Source of the DNA: Macrococcus sp. 19Msa1099
GTDB lineage: Bacteria > Bacillota > Bacilli > Staphylococcales > Staphylococcaceae
Direction of reading: 5' to 3'
Assembly (NCBI GenBank): GCA_019357535.2
Contig: CP079955.1
Location: 186,001 to 250,000, forward strand
Length of the DNA: 64,000 nucleotides
Shown: positions 25,828-34,316 of the stretch, piece by piece
Layout of the letters: the number at the start of each line of letters is the position of its first letter
Position numbering within the stretch: position 1 is the stretch's first letter
Position numbers and translations under genes: made by a program
Notes under the pieces: model-generated
The model's input: the letters and a program-made list of their open reading frames with translations, nothing else
What the model was told of the DNA's origin: nothing
The model's database searches: none

Positions 25828-26617
25828 TAAGATGATTCTCGGACGCTTTGTGCCTTTGCAGAGCTTTGTGCATCGTTTGGACCCGCGCATGAAGATGATC
25901 TTCGTCTTTATAATGATGATCTTAATTTTCTTGATGAATAACTGGCAGTCCTATGCAGTAGGCATTATCCTGATATTCATCATACTGAAGGCATCTAACT
26001 TATCGTTTATGTTTTTGTTCAACGGATTAAAACCAATACTATTCTTACTCATCTTTACATTGCTCATGCACGTCTTCTTAACAAAAGGAGGTGCGACACT
26101 CGTTGATTACGGCATCATTAACATTCAGTCACAAGGGGTAATAATGGGGATTATGATCAGTTTACGCTTTATACTCATTGTCTTCTTAACGACGATTATG
26201 ACACTGACAACGAGCCCGATTGCACTCACAGATGCAATAGAATCTATACTTAAACCGTTTAAGAAGCTGAAACTCCCGGTTCATGAACTGGCACTGATGA
26301 TGAGTATTGCGCTGCGTTTTATACCGACACTTATGGATGAAACACAAAAAGTGATGAAAGCACAAATGTCACGTGGTAGTGATATGACAGCAGGAACGCT
26401 TAAAGAGCGTATCAAAGCGGTAATACCATTACTTGTACCACTCTTCGTGTCCGCATTCAAACGCGCAGAAGATTTAGCCATCGCAATGGAAGTGAGAGGG
26501 TATAAAGGGGATGTCGGTCGTACGAAATATCGTAAACTCGACTGGCATACATATGACACCTTGTCACTCTTAACACTCATACCGATAACATTACTCATCC
26601 TTTATTTAAAAAATTAG
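25820..26617 (+). CDS. ecfT: ECF transporter transmembrane subunit EcfT
   Basis: About 265 residues with five to six membrane helices. The two coupling motifs of EcfT are visible (MSRGSD and EVRGYKG). ATG 25820 has CTGGAGGG upstream and overlaps the ecfA2 stop. Common energy-coupling scaffold for micronutrient uptake. Confidence 0.94.
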   Translation: MLDKMILGRFVPLQSFVHRLDPRMKMIFVFIMMILIFLMNNWQSYAVGIILIFIILKASNLSFMFLFNGLKPILFLLIFTLLMHVFLTKGGATLVDYGIINIQSQGVIMGIMISLRFILIVFLTTIMTLTTSPIALTDAIESILKPFKKLKLPVHELALMMSIALRFIPTLMDETQKVMKAQMSRGSDMTAGTLKERIKAVIPLLVPLFVSAFKRAEDLAIAMEVRGYKGDVGRTKYRKLDWHTYDTLSLLTLIPITLLILYLKN

Positions 26618-26626
26618 GAGCATATT

Positions 26627-27448
26627 ATGGAACGCATATTATTACAACTACAATATAATGGTGCGAACTTTCAAGGATTTCAGATACAAAACGAAGGACG
26701 CACCGTACAATATGAGTTAGAACGCATATTAAAACGCATGCACAAACAATTTGTACGAATACACCCGTCATCACGTACGGACAAAGGTGTGCATGCGCGC
26801 ATGCAATACGTCCACTTTGATACACCACTCTCAATCCCAGAACCAAAGTGGCAGCATGCCTTTAATTCCGCATTACCTGACGACATATACATTACACAAG
26901 TAACGAAGATCAGTGAACATTTCCATTCACGATACGACTGTATCGGCAAAGCATACCGCTATAAAGTATACGTATCAGAACACCGTAACGTGATGTATAC
27001 AGGACAGATGACATACATTAAAACAAAGCTGGACGTTAACAAAATGAACGACGCAGCACAACATTTTCTTGGGACACATGACTTTACCTCATTCTGTTCA
27101 GCAAAGACAGAAATAGAGAATAAAGAACGCACACTTTACCGCTTTGAAGTAACTGAAACACATGAAGGCTATGATTTCTTAGTTATCGGAAGCGGCTTCC
27201 TCTACAACATGGTACGCATCATGGTGCAGTATTTAATCGACGTCGGCACAGGACAAAAAGATGGCGATAGTATACCTGCAATCATTCAGGCACAAGACCG
27301 AACAAAAGCAGGCAAGACCGCACCGGCAGAAGGGCTCTACCTGGAGAAAATCTATCTCGACACTGAAACATTAAAGCAAGATATACCACAAGGCACAGCC
27401 ACTATCTTTAAAAACCAGAAACATACGATGAACGACGAACAACTTTAA
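26627..27448 (+). CDS. truA: tRNA pseudouridine(38-40) synthase TruA
   Basis: 273 residues. The catalytic aspartate is Asp52 in SSRTDKGVHA. Further TruA motifs are GTHDFTSFC and GFLYNMVRIMV. It modifies the tRNA anticodon stem. RBS TTAGGAGC. It follows ecfT by nine bases, as is usual in Firmicutes. Confidence 0.95.
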   Translation: MERILLQLQYNGANFQGFQIQNEGRTVQYELERILKRMHKQFVRIHPSSRTDKGVHARMQYVHFDTPLSIPEPKWQHAFNSALPDDIYITQVTKISEHFHSRYDCIGKAYRYKVYVSEHRNVMYTGQMTYIKTKLDVNKMNDAAQHFLGTHDFTSFCSAKTEIENKERTLYRFEVTETHEGYDFLVIGSGFLYNMVRIMVQYLIDVGTGQKDGDSIPAIIQAQDRTKAGKTAPAEGLYLEKIYLDTETLKQDIPQGTATIFKNQKHTMNDEQL

Positions 27449-27488
27449 CGAAAAATGAAAAATAAACACATAAATTATAGGAATACCA

Positions 27489-27516
27489 TTGACAAACACT
27501 ACCAAAATGTTATAAG
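27489..27516 (+). promoter_or_regulatory. Promoter of rplM-rpsI
   Basis: TTGACA at 27489-27494 and TATAAG at 27511-27516 with a 16-base spacer, in a 180-base gap before rplM. Confidence 0.7.
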
Positions 27517-27519
27517 ATA

Positions 27520-27622
27520 AACAACGGTATTGTTTAATATCAACCACGACAATAAGCCCCGGAAACTTATTGTGTTACAGATATATAGACAGGATTTAGA
27601 GGGAACTTTTTTTATTTTAGGA
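27520..27622 (+). ncRNA. Probable L13 autoregulatory leader
   Basis: About 100 bases of leader between the promoter and the rplM binding site, with a CACGACAATAAG/CTTATTGTG pairing (about 27545-27575). Firmicute rplM genes usually carry an L13-binding leader here. The assignment is by position and this stem; the full consensus was not checked. Confidence 0.5.
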
Positions 27623-27632
27623 GGAAAATATT

Positions 27633-28070
27633 ATGCGTCAAACATTCATGGCAAACGAATCAAACATTGACCGCAAATGGTACGTAATTGATGCTGAAGG
27701 TAAGACTATGGGTCGCCTTTCATCTGAAGTTGCATCAATCTTACGCGGTAAACATAAACCAACATTCACACCACACGTTGACTGTGGAGATCACGTGATC
27801 TTAATCAACGCTGAGAAAATTTACTTATCAGGTAACAAACCAGAAGACAAAATTTACTACCGTCACTCAAATCACCCAGGCGGAATTAAATCAATCTCTG
27901 CTGGTGAATTACGCGAGAAAAACCCAGTGCGTTTAATGGAAACTTCAATCAAAGGTATGTTACCTAAAGGTTCTTTAGGAGACAAAATGTTCAAGAAGTT
28001 ACACGTATATGCTGGAGCTGAGCATCCACATACAGCACAACAACCTGAAAACTACGAGTTACGTGGTTAA
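27633..28070 (+). CDS. rplM: 50S ribosomal protein L13
   Basis: 145 residues beginning [20 protein letters not shown], full length, with [31 protein letters not shown]. Operon with rpsI. Confidence 0.98.
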   Translation: MRQTFMANESNIDRKWYVIDAEGKTMGRLSSEVASILRGKHKPTFTPHVDCGDHVILINAEKIYLSGNKPEDKIYYRHSNHPGGIKSISAGELREKNPVRLMETSIKGMLPKGSLGDKMFKKLHVYAGAEHPHTAQQPENYELRG

Positions 28071-28089
28071 TTAAGAGGAGGACAATACA

Positions 28090-28482
28090 TTGGCACAAGT
28101 TGAATATAAAGGCACAGGCCGTCGTAAACATTCAGTAGCACGTGTTCGTTTAATTCCTGGTGAAGGAAACATCACTATCAATGGACGTGACGTACGTGAC
28201 TACCTACCATTTGAATCATTAATTTTAGACTTAAACCAACCATTCGATATCACTGAAACTAAAGGTAACTACGATGTTTTAGTAAACGTTAATGGTGGAG
28301 GATTAACTGGTCAAGCACAAGCTATCCGTCATGGTATCTCACGTGCTTTATTAGAAGCAGATCCAGAATACCGTGGTTCATTAAAACGTGCGGGTATGTT
28401 AACACGTGACCCACGTATGAAAGAACGTAAAAAGCCAGGTCTTAAAGGCGCTCGTCGTTCACCACAGTTCTCAAAACGTTAG
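28090..28482 (+). CDS. rpsI: 30S ribosomal protein S9
   Basis: 130 residues from a TTG start ([20 protein letters not shown]). The C-terminal tail [13 protein letters not shown], whose last residues touch the P-site tRNA, is intact. The final codons are the attachment core of the inserted element, which therefore keeps the gene whole. RBS AGAGGAGG. Confidence 0.98.
   Translation: MAQVEYKGTGRRKHSVARVRLIPGEGNITINGRDVRDYLPFESLILDLNQPFDITETKGNYDVLVNVNGGGLTGQAQAIRHGISRALLEADPEYRGSLKRAGMLTRDPRMKERKKPGLKGARRSPQFSKR
28468..28481 (+). other. attL core inside rpsI
   Basis: TTCTCAAAACGTTA, covering the last codons of rpsI and most of the stop. Identical to 39016-39029; with one mismatch the match extends to 18 bases. 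Left attachment site of the element. Confidence 0.88.
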
Positions 28483-28569
28483 TATCTTTTCAGATATATT
28501 ACTATTTAAAACATATTTATGGAGCTAATTGGTGTAGACTGTATCTTTAGATCACTATAATATGTAAAA

Positions 28570-28597
28570 ACATCAGCTATAACGCTGGTGTTTTTTT
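28570..28597 (+). terminator. Terminator just inside attL
   Basis: ACATCAGC/GCTGGTGT stem with one G-T pair around TATAAC, followed by seven T. It lies 90 bases inside the element and would end the rplM-rpsI transcript in place of the original terminator, now beyond attR. Confidence 0.75.
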
Positions 28598-28634
28598 ATA
28601 TAAATTTTAATAAAGGAGTAGTGTAATTGAAAAT

Positions 28635-29222
28635 ATGAACAAGGTTAAAAATCCATTTCAGAGTATTAAAAATATATTTAAGAATGAAATATCTTGGAAA
28701 AAAGTAAGACTAAATGCACTATTTACTCTAATCTTTCCTTTAATAATTTTTACAATACCTATAACAATAGGTAATAATATCAGTATGAGAGAAAGTATAT
28801 GTGAAAAGCTAAGTAAAGGTATTTTGTTTACTACATCGTTCAGTATACTTGCAACTATATTTTCAACATACTTAGATAATAGTAGAAAGAAGATAGACGA
28901 AAATTCTTATACAATTAAAAATTTAGAAAAAGCTAATAATGGAATATTTATTTGTGTTGTTTTTGTAATTATTAGTGCTTCTTATTATGGACAGTCTCTT
29001 ACAGATAACTTAAACAAAATAGGTATTATAATAGAACTAATTCTTTATGTAGCCGTGTTATTATTATATGGATATTTAGATATACAAATTTCAAATGCTG
29101 AAGAAATAACATTTAATGATGCAGACAATTATAACATTAATGAAAATACAGAAATTAACGACCAATCAACTAAAATTGAGAATGAAAATATTCAAGACGA
29201 TATTAATGATAAAGATATTTAA
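28635..29222 (+). CDS. Four-helix membrane protein of the DGQHR cassette
   Basis: 195 residues of unknown family. Four hydrophobic helices are visible (about 28-48, 60-80, 97-114 and 128-148), then an acidic, Asn-rich cytoplasmic tail of about 45 residues. No catalytic motif. AAAGGAG (28612-28618) is 16 bases before ATG 28635. It sits better before a tiny TTG-AAA-ATA-TGA frame that overlaps the ATG, or before an in-frame ATT at 28626, so the start is uncertain. The DGQHR gene follows after about 20 bases, suggesting an operon. Confidence 0.65.
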   Translation: MNKVKNPFQSIKNIFKNEISWKKVRLNALFTLIFPLIIFTIPITIGNNISMRESICEKLSKGILFTTSFSILATIFSTYLDNSRKKIDENSYTIKNLEKANNGIFICVVFVIISASYYGQSLTDNLNKIGIIIELILYVAVLLLYGYLDIQISNAEEITFNDADNYNINENTEINDQSTKIENENIQDDINDKDI

Positions 29223-29244
29223 TATATAAGAAAGGATGAAAGTT

Positions 29245-30357
29245 TTGGAATTAAAGAATGTATTTCGTATAAACCAAACAACAAATGAAAATTATGTTTC
29301 TTATTATACAAAAATAAATGTAAAAGACTTAATTAAAATATCAGAAACACTCAGACTTTCTGACTCACGAAAAGGTATACAAAGACATTTAGATTTAGAT
29401 AGAGTAAATAATATAGCTTTGTATTGTGAAAGAGAAGATGCTATATTTCCGACACCAATAGTACTAACGCTAAATAAAGATTTTGTAACTAATGATTTAG
29501 AACGCGACAGTTTTATTGAACTAGATCTAAATATGATTGATTTGTTAGGTAAACCATTTTCTATAATTGATGGTCAACATAGAATAGAGGGTATTAAAAA
29601 ATATATTGAAAGAAATTATGAATCTAAAGATTTTGAATTACCTATAATTATATTTATGGATGCCGATTTAACTATGTCTGCCAATATTTTTGTAACGATT
29701 AATTCTAATCAAAAACCAGTAGATAAATCTATTATTTACGAGTTATTTGGAATAATGTATGAAAATAATGAGGTATACACTGTAGAGTCTTTTGCGAATA
29801 GAGTAGTAAAAATATTAAATGAAACTAAATCATCACCATTTTACAATTCAATAAGAATTTTAGGTAGGAAGACAAACTCTAAACAGTTCATCTCACAAGG
29901 AACAGTAGCAAAAAAAATTGTGGAGAGAGTCAGTAGTCCACAAAATATTATTATTGACAATAATAATATAAAAAAGGGTTTAAAAATAGAAGAAGATCAA
30001 AGAAGAATTTATAGACACTATTTTGCTAACAACCGTCCAGAAATTGTTGCTAAAATCATGATTAATTTCTTTAAAGCATTTTCGGAAGTATTTGATGAAT
30101 TTTGGAAAAATACATATATTACGAAGAAAGCAGTAGGATTTAGTGGTCTAATGAAATTACTTGATACTATATATAAAAATGAAAAAAATTTAAAATATGA
30201 AAATTTCTTGGAAATTTTTAGTGAAATGAAAGCAGAACATTATGAAGATATAGAGAAAACATTATTAATTAGTGGATCGAGTGAGAGTGTAGCAAATTCC
30301 ATTGGCAATAAACTTTCAGATATTTACTTAACTACAAGTAAAAGCACCAAAAATTAG
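29245..30357 (+). CDS. DGQHR-motif protein (DndB-related)
   Basis: About 370 residues. The defining motif IDGQHRIEG lies at about residues 108-116, followed by FVTINSNQKPVDKS, the second conserved block of the DGQHR/DndB family. DndB regulates DNA phosphorothioation; other DGQHR proteins occur in mobile elements and defence loci with unknown roles. No dndC, dndD or dndE is nearby. TTG 29245 is preferred because AAAGGATG is well spaced from it; an ATG at 29236 overlaps that binding site. It probably acts with the membrane protein encoded just upstream. Confidence 0.75.
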   Translation: MELKNVFRINQTTNENYVSYYTKINVKDLIKISETLRLSDSRKGIQRHLDLDRVNNIALYCEREDAIFPTPIVLTLNKDFVTNDLERDSFIELDLNMIDLLGKPFSIIDGQHRIEGIKKYIERNYESKDFELPIIIFMDADLTMSANIFVTINSNQKPVDKSIIYELFGIMYENNEVYTVESFANRVVKILNETKSSPFYNSIRILGRKTNSKQFISQGTVAKKIVERVSSPQNIIIDNNNIKKGLKIEEDQRRIYRHYFANNRPEIVAKIMINFFKAFSEVFDEFWKNTYITKKAVGFSGLMKLLDTIYKNEKNLKYENFLEIFSEMKAEHYEDIEKTLLISGSSESVANSIGNKLSDIYLTTSKSTKN

Positions 30358-30372
30358 TTTGGTGCTTCTTAC
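30342..30372. terminator. Terminator after the DGQHR gene
   Basis: AAGCACCA/TGGTGCTT stem (30342-30349 with 30360-30367) overlapping the stop codon, followed by a weak pyrimidine run. Confidence 0.6.
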
Positions 30373-30435
30373 TTTCCATATAAATGGGATTATTAAAAAT
30401 AGTCTATCATGTATTAATCTATTCAGTAGAATTTT

Positions 30436-30801
30436 TTATTGCTTAGTTAAATAAAAGTTATTTCGAACTAATTCAATTTGTGGCAAGGTCAGTGGTGTAA
30501 TATACAATATATTATTTTCTAATTCTCTAAAGTTAAAGAAAAAAATATACATTCCTTTGAACTCAATAACTTGTTCATTAATAATTAAAGATTTGTTCCA
30601 AGACCGATTGGGCTCTAGTTTTGTTGCAGGAACAATCAAAATATTATCTTGAAAGTAATAGTCAAATTTACTTAAAAAATATTCATCAATTAAAATTTTG
30701 AAGCTTTCTTGTGAAATTGACATCTGTTCAAATTTCATTTTATCAGCATTAATGCAATTGATAATCTTATTTATACCAAAAGCAAATATTTTAATATTCA
30801 T
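30436..30801 (-). CDS. Unknown protein downstream of the integrase
   Basis: About 121 residues, mixed hydrophobic and aromatic, no motif recognised, no signal peptide. ATG 30801 follows GTGAGG at good spacing; a GTG at 30813 is part of that site. It starts 28 bases after the integrase stop on the same strand and converges on the DGQHR gene. Hypothetical cargo or recombination-associated protein. Confidence 0.55.
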   Translation of the reverse strand: MNIKIFAFGINKIINCINADKMKFEQMSISQESFKILIDEYFLSKFDYYFQDNILIVPATKLEPNRSWNKSLIINEQVIEFKGMYIFFFNFRELENNILYITPLTLPQIELVRNNFYLTKQ

Positions 30802-30828
30802 ATATAACCTCACAAAAATTTGATATGA

Positions 30829-31296
30829 TTACTTTAGTGAATTGAGTAAATCTAAAGCATCAGCATCTTGCTGGTGTTTTTTTTCGGGCATTAGTTCCAA
30901 GTAATAATTCTGTGTGGTTAATATTGAACTATGACCTAAACGTTTTGAAATATAATCTAACCTTAAATTATCATTTGAAAATAAGAATGAGGCATGTGTA
31001 TCTCGTAATCCATGAAAGGTAGTTCGTTCAATTTCAAGTTCATCCAACATTTTAGCTAATATTTCAGATTGCTTGAAACCATCTCTTCCAAATATATAGC
31101 CATTACTTTTCTCTTTAACAGTTACTAAAAGATCATAGACTTCTTTATTGATACTAACATCACGTTTAGAGTGCTTTGTTTTTAATAGTATATCATCACT
31201 ATGAGGACTAATTGAACGTTTTATACGAATACCATATTCGTAAATATCCTCTTTTTTAATTCCTAGTAATTCGCCTCGACGTGCACCTGTTGTCAA
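30829..31296 (-). pseudogene. int: Tyrosine integrase, C-terminal fragment
   Basis: About 151 native residues carrying the rest of the catalytic domain: the ARRGEL arginine box, HGLRDTHASFLF (box II His-x-x-Arg), LGHSSILTT and the nucleophile tyrosine in TTQNYY. It is cut off from its N-terminus by the IS21-family insertion. Joining it to the fragment at 33468-34082 after removal of the IS and one copy of CCTGT gives a continuous frame (ALETGARRGELLG) of about 348 residues. As it stands it should not make active integrase. Confidence 0.88.
31286..31290. repeat. Target-site duplication, left copy (CCTGT)
   Basis: CCTGT immediately outside the left end of the IS, matched by 33493-33497. Five bases fits IS21-family insertion. 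Confidence 0.85.
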
Positions 31297-31351
31297 TAGC
31301 GGTTTAAAAATGTTGTTTTATGGCGGTTTGAAAATGTCGTTTTTTAGCGGT

Positions 31352-32119
31352 TTAAGTTTGTCGCATGCTTAAGGATTTTTCATTTTTATAATCTTTTAAT
31401 CGATATGATTCTCCAGTAATTTTAAATACTTTAGAATGGTGAATTAACCTATCTATTATAGCTGCTGATGCAATTGTATTACTAAATGACTCTCCCCAAT
31501 TAGAAAATGGAATGTTAGTTGTAATTATTGTTGATTTCATTTCATATCTTAGTGACATTAACTGATAGAATAAATCGGCTTGTTCTTTAGTGATGGGAGT
31601 ATAACCAATTTCATCAATGATAAGTAATTCTATTCTGCTTAATTGTCTTAATGTTTTATTGATGATTCCTTTGGAATCTGAGTCAGTTAGTAAGTCTATT
31701 AAATCTTTGAAGGTGTAGAATTTGGTCTTTATATTTTGTTTACAAGCTTCTATTCCTAATGAGATTGCCAAGTGTGTTTTACCAACACCACTGTTACCCA
31801 GGAAACAAATATTAATACTATCTTCTAAGAAATGCATAGATTTTAAAGTAAGTATTTCTTGTTGATTTATACTTGGTTGAAACATAAAATCAAAATCATG
31901 TAAATATTTTATTTTAGGGAAACGTGCTGAATTCACAGCACGTTTAAATTTTAATTCTGATTGATATTCTATCTCTTTTTCGGTTAAATCAATTAATATT
32001 TCAGTTAAAGATTTCTCATTTTTAGAAAGTAATTCAATGTAATTTGGATAGTAAGCTTTGAATTTTTTAAGTTTTAATATTTCAAAATTATTGAGCAATT
32101 TTTGATGATTCGTATTCAT
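31352..32119 (-). CDS. istB: IS21-family transposition helper ATPase IstB
   Basis: 255 residues, AAA+ ATPase related to DnaC. Walker A FLGNSGVGKTHLA and Walker B LLIIDEIGYT are visible. IstB remodels target DNA and activates IstA. ATG follows CGAGGAGG; it lies 15 bases after istA. Apparently intact. Confidence 0.93.
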   Translation of the reverse strand: MNTNHQKLLNNFEILKLKKFKAYYPNYIELLSKNEKSLTEILIDLTEKEIEYQSELKFKRAVNSARFPKIKYLHDFDFMFQPSINQQEILTLKSMHFLEDSINICFLGNSGVGKTHLAISLGIEACKQNIKTKFYTFKDLIDLLTDSDSKGIINKTLRQLSRIELLIIDEIGYTPITKEQADLFYQLMSLRYEMKSTIITTNIPFSNWGESFSNTIASAAIIDRLIHHSKVFKITGESYRLKDYKNEKSLSMRQT

Positions 32120-32134
32120 CTTAAGTCCTCCTCG

Positions 32135-33370
32135 CTATATTTCGTCATACAGTAATAATGAATTTTCTATATATGTAAGTATCTCTTCATCATCCTTGTG
32201 TTTAAATACATCTGATTTTAATATCTCACTCATATCTTCAACGAAATAATTAAATTTTCTTTCAGATAGATTATGTCGTCTTATTAACTCACCATCAAAA
32301 TAAATAAGCAATTCATCTGTTGAGTCATTGAATATCACCTGTACTTCTTCACCAATGTATTTAGTAGGAACAGAGTATTTACCTTTTCTAAAGTTAACCA
32401 TCGATTCTTTAGAAACGATTCTAATACATTCATCTTCGATGTAAGTATTTAATAAACTGTCATTAAAAGAATTTAAATGCTCTTTTTCTTCGTAATTGAA
32501 AACATCTATAGGTCGTTGATCTGTTGCCTGCGAAATTTCTTCATAATTTAATTCCTGGCATAGATTATTAACCAGCCCAATAAGTTCGACAGCATCATAA
32601 AATTCATAATCATAAGGTCTTAAACGTTGTTCAACAAATTTAGCCAATGATTCGACGGATCCTTTGGTTTGAGGACGATAAGGCCTACAAGCAATAGGTT
32701 CAAAGTTGGCATCCTTACTAAATTGATAAAACAAATTATTGAAGACGACTTTTTTATATTGTGTTCTCGGTCTATCAACTACGGTTCTCATATTATCGAA
32801 CCATATTTCTCTTGGAACACCTTCGGTGTATTCAAAAGCATCTTTCAGACATTCAAATAACGTATCTTGTTTTTTATCCCAAGTTAATGTGATATACTTC
32901 ATTTTTGAATAGTGTAGAACGTAAAGAAAGATATTGAATTGATAAGTTCTGCCAAACTTATCATGCATTATCATATCTTCTTTCCAGTCTACTTGAGCAG
33001 CTATACCGGGATTTGTTTCTACGCGTATAGTTGCTTTTTTAGTCTCGTTTAGTTTTTTGTTTTTACAGTATTCTCGCAAAATTGTATAGCGACCTTTATA
33101 TCCTTTCTTCTCAATGTATTTGAATATTGCCATGGCAGTACATCCTAATTCAATTTTTTCATCAATTATTTCTTTAAACGGATCTAGTTTTGATGTTTTC
33201 TTAGTTTGTTTTCTTTTCTTCAGTCCTTCTAATTCATTTTCTTTACCGGCTTCATAATATTTTTTAACTGTTCTTGGATCACAATTATACTGTCGACCCA
33301 GCTCGGCATAATTTGGTTTAATACCTTTCATAATATAAAATAGCACTCCTTCATAAATGTCATGTCTCAA
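32135..33370 (-). CDS. istA: IS21-family transposase IstA
   Basis: 411 residues. The N-terminal helix-turn-helix (about residues 20-40, ELGRQYNCDPRTVKKYYE) binds the terminal repeats. The DDE catalytic core is seen as QVDWKE, WFDNMRT and KGSVESLAKF. Start ATG 33370 has GGAGGTTA 15 bases upstream. Apparently intact, so the IS could still be active. Confidence 0.92.
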   Translation of the reverse strand: MRHDIYEGVLFYIMKGIKPNYAELGRQYNCDPRTVKKYYEAGKENELEGLKKRKQTKKTSKLDPFKEIIDEKIELGCTAMAIFKYIEKKGYKGRYTILREYCKNKKLNETKKATIRVETNPGIAAQVDWKEDMIMHDKFGRTYQFNIFLYVLHYSKMKYITLTWDKKQDTLFECLKDAFEYTEGVPREIWFDNMRTVVDRPRTQYKKVVFNNLFYQFSKDANFEPIACRPYRPQTKGSVESLAKFVEQRLRPYDYEFYDAVELIGLVNNLCQELNYEEISQATDQRPIDVFNYEEKEHLNSFNDSLLNTYIEDECIRIVSKESMVNFRKGKYSVPTKYIGEEVQVIFNDSTDELLIYFDGELIRRHNLSERKFNYFVEDMSEILKSDVFKHKDDEEILTYIENSLLLYDEI

Positions 33371-33467
33371 TCAAATAACCTCCAATCGAAGATTGAGTTA
33401 AGACATGATTATATAATTTTGAAAAGAAAAAATGTAGGAAAAACAGCATTTTCATTCCGCCATTTTC

Positions 33468-34082
33468 CTACATTTTATAACCGCCATTTACACCTGTTTC
33501 CAGTGCTAGAAGTACTAAAATATGAAAATCATTTTTCGGATTGTTAAGTAAGTAAGATCTTAGCTTCTTGAAATCTGTTATAGATAATGCTTTATTTCTT
33601 TTATCTAATTCTTTTCCTCTAGTTTTAACAAGTCCGGCAAAATCAGAGGATAGCAATCCACGACCATAGGCATAACGTAAGGAGGTTCTAATTTTTAATA
33701 ATACTTCTGTAGTAGTTTTTCTGGAATGCGTTTTACCATATTCATCTATCTTCATTTGTACAACAATATCATTTAAATCGCTTAGCTTCGTATCTCCAAA
33801 CAGTTGCTTAACGATAGGTATTGTCCTTGTATAGTTGATAAATGTGGCAGGTCTAACATCATTTTTTTTAACTAAATGAACCCAGTTTTCAAAAAATATA
33901 GAGAATGATTCATTTCTACTAGCAAGATCTACACCGTTTCCCTTAGCAATTTCATTCTGCATTGCCCAACGTTTAGCTTCTGTAAGTGTTTTAAATGTCT
34001 TTGAAATACGGTTATTAACACCATTCTTATAATTAGATATTTGTACTCTGTATGATTTGCCACGTTTTGTTATTGTCGCCAT
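33468..34082 (-). pseudogene. int: Tyrosine integrase, N-terminal fragment
   Basis: 197 native residues, then seven residues read out of the IS end before a stop. It contains the arm-binding start (MATITKRGKSYRVQIS) and the SAM-like core-binding domain (about 60-140), and stops at LALETG, directly in front of the catalytic arginine box. The frame resumes at 31290. The element's integrase of Tn916/ICE type should insert the island at rpsI but is now split. Confidence 0.88.
33493..33497. repeat. Target-site duplication, right copy (CCTGT)
   Basis: Second copy of CCTGT adjoining the right end of the IS. Confidence 0.85.
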
Positions 34083-34098
34083 AATAATACCTCTATTC

Positions 34099-34287
34099 TC
34101 AATTTATTGACTGTTCAAGAATGAAGTTCTCCAATTCTTTTATCGTGTAACGTTCATGTTTACCAACCATAAATCTTTTAAGTTTATCAGAACTTCTTAT
34201 ATATCTATCAAATGATTTTGGATCTACTCCTAAGAATTTTGATGCTTGCTCTCTTGTTAATAAAAAAGGTAATTTTAAATCTTCCAT
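34099..34287 (-). CDS. xis: Excisionase (Tn916-Xis-like)
   Basis: 62 residues. The sequence LTREQASKFLGVDPKSFDRYIR is a MerR/Xis-type winged helix start, as in Tn916 Xis and helix_turn_helix_17 proteins. It should direct the integrase toward excision. It lies 16 bases upstream of int. RBS AAAGGAGTG. Confidence 0.8.
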   Translation of the reverse strand: MEDLKLPFLLTREQASKFLGVDPKSFDRYIRSSDKLKRFMVGKHERYTIKELENFILEQSIN

Positions 34288-34316
34288 AAAAAATCACTCC
34301 TTTAATTTTATCAATA

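Larger units (their letters stand above)
31291..33492 (-). mobile_element. IS21-family insertion sequence
   Basis: 2202 bp with related ends that begin TGTCAATAGCGGTT (left) and TGTAAATGGCGGTT (right, reversed). It encodes istA and istB on the minus strand. Sub-terminal copies of the GCGGTTTNAAAATGT motif lie at about 31297, 31322 and 31347 on the left, and a second TGGCGG copy lies near the right end; multiple terminal repeats are typical of IS21 elements. It is flanked by the 5-bp duplication CCTGT and interrupts the island integrase. Confidence 0.9.

Noticed and set aside
29236-30357. A full phosphorothioation (dnd) locus
   Set aside because: Only the DGQHR-type gene is present; no dndA, C, D, E or F-H homologues are nearby.
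31296-31296. Integrase C-terminal fragment as an independent gene with its own TTG start
   Set aside because: The start falls at the IS junction and the frame matches the interrupted integrase exactly; treated as part of a broken gene.
31297-31365. Short repeated GCGGTTT units that could suggest a CRISPR or iteron array
   Set aside because: They lie at the end of the IS and reappear at its other end; they are IS21 terminal repeats. No CRISPR array was found in the window.
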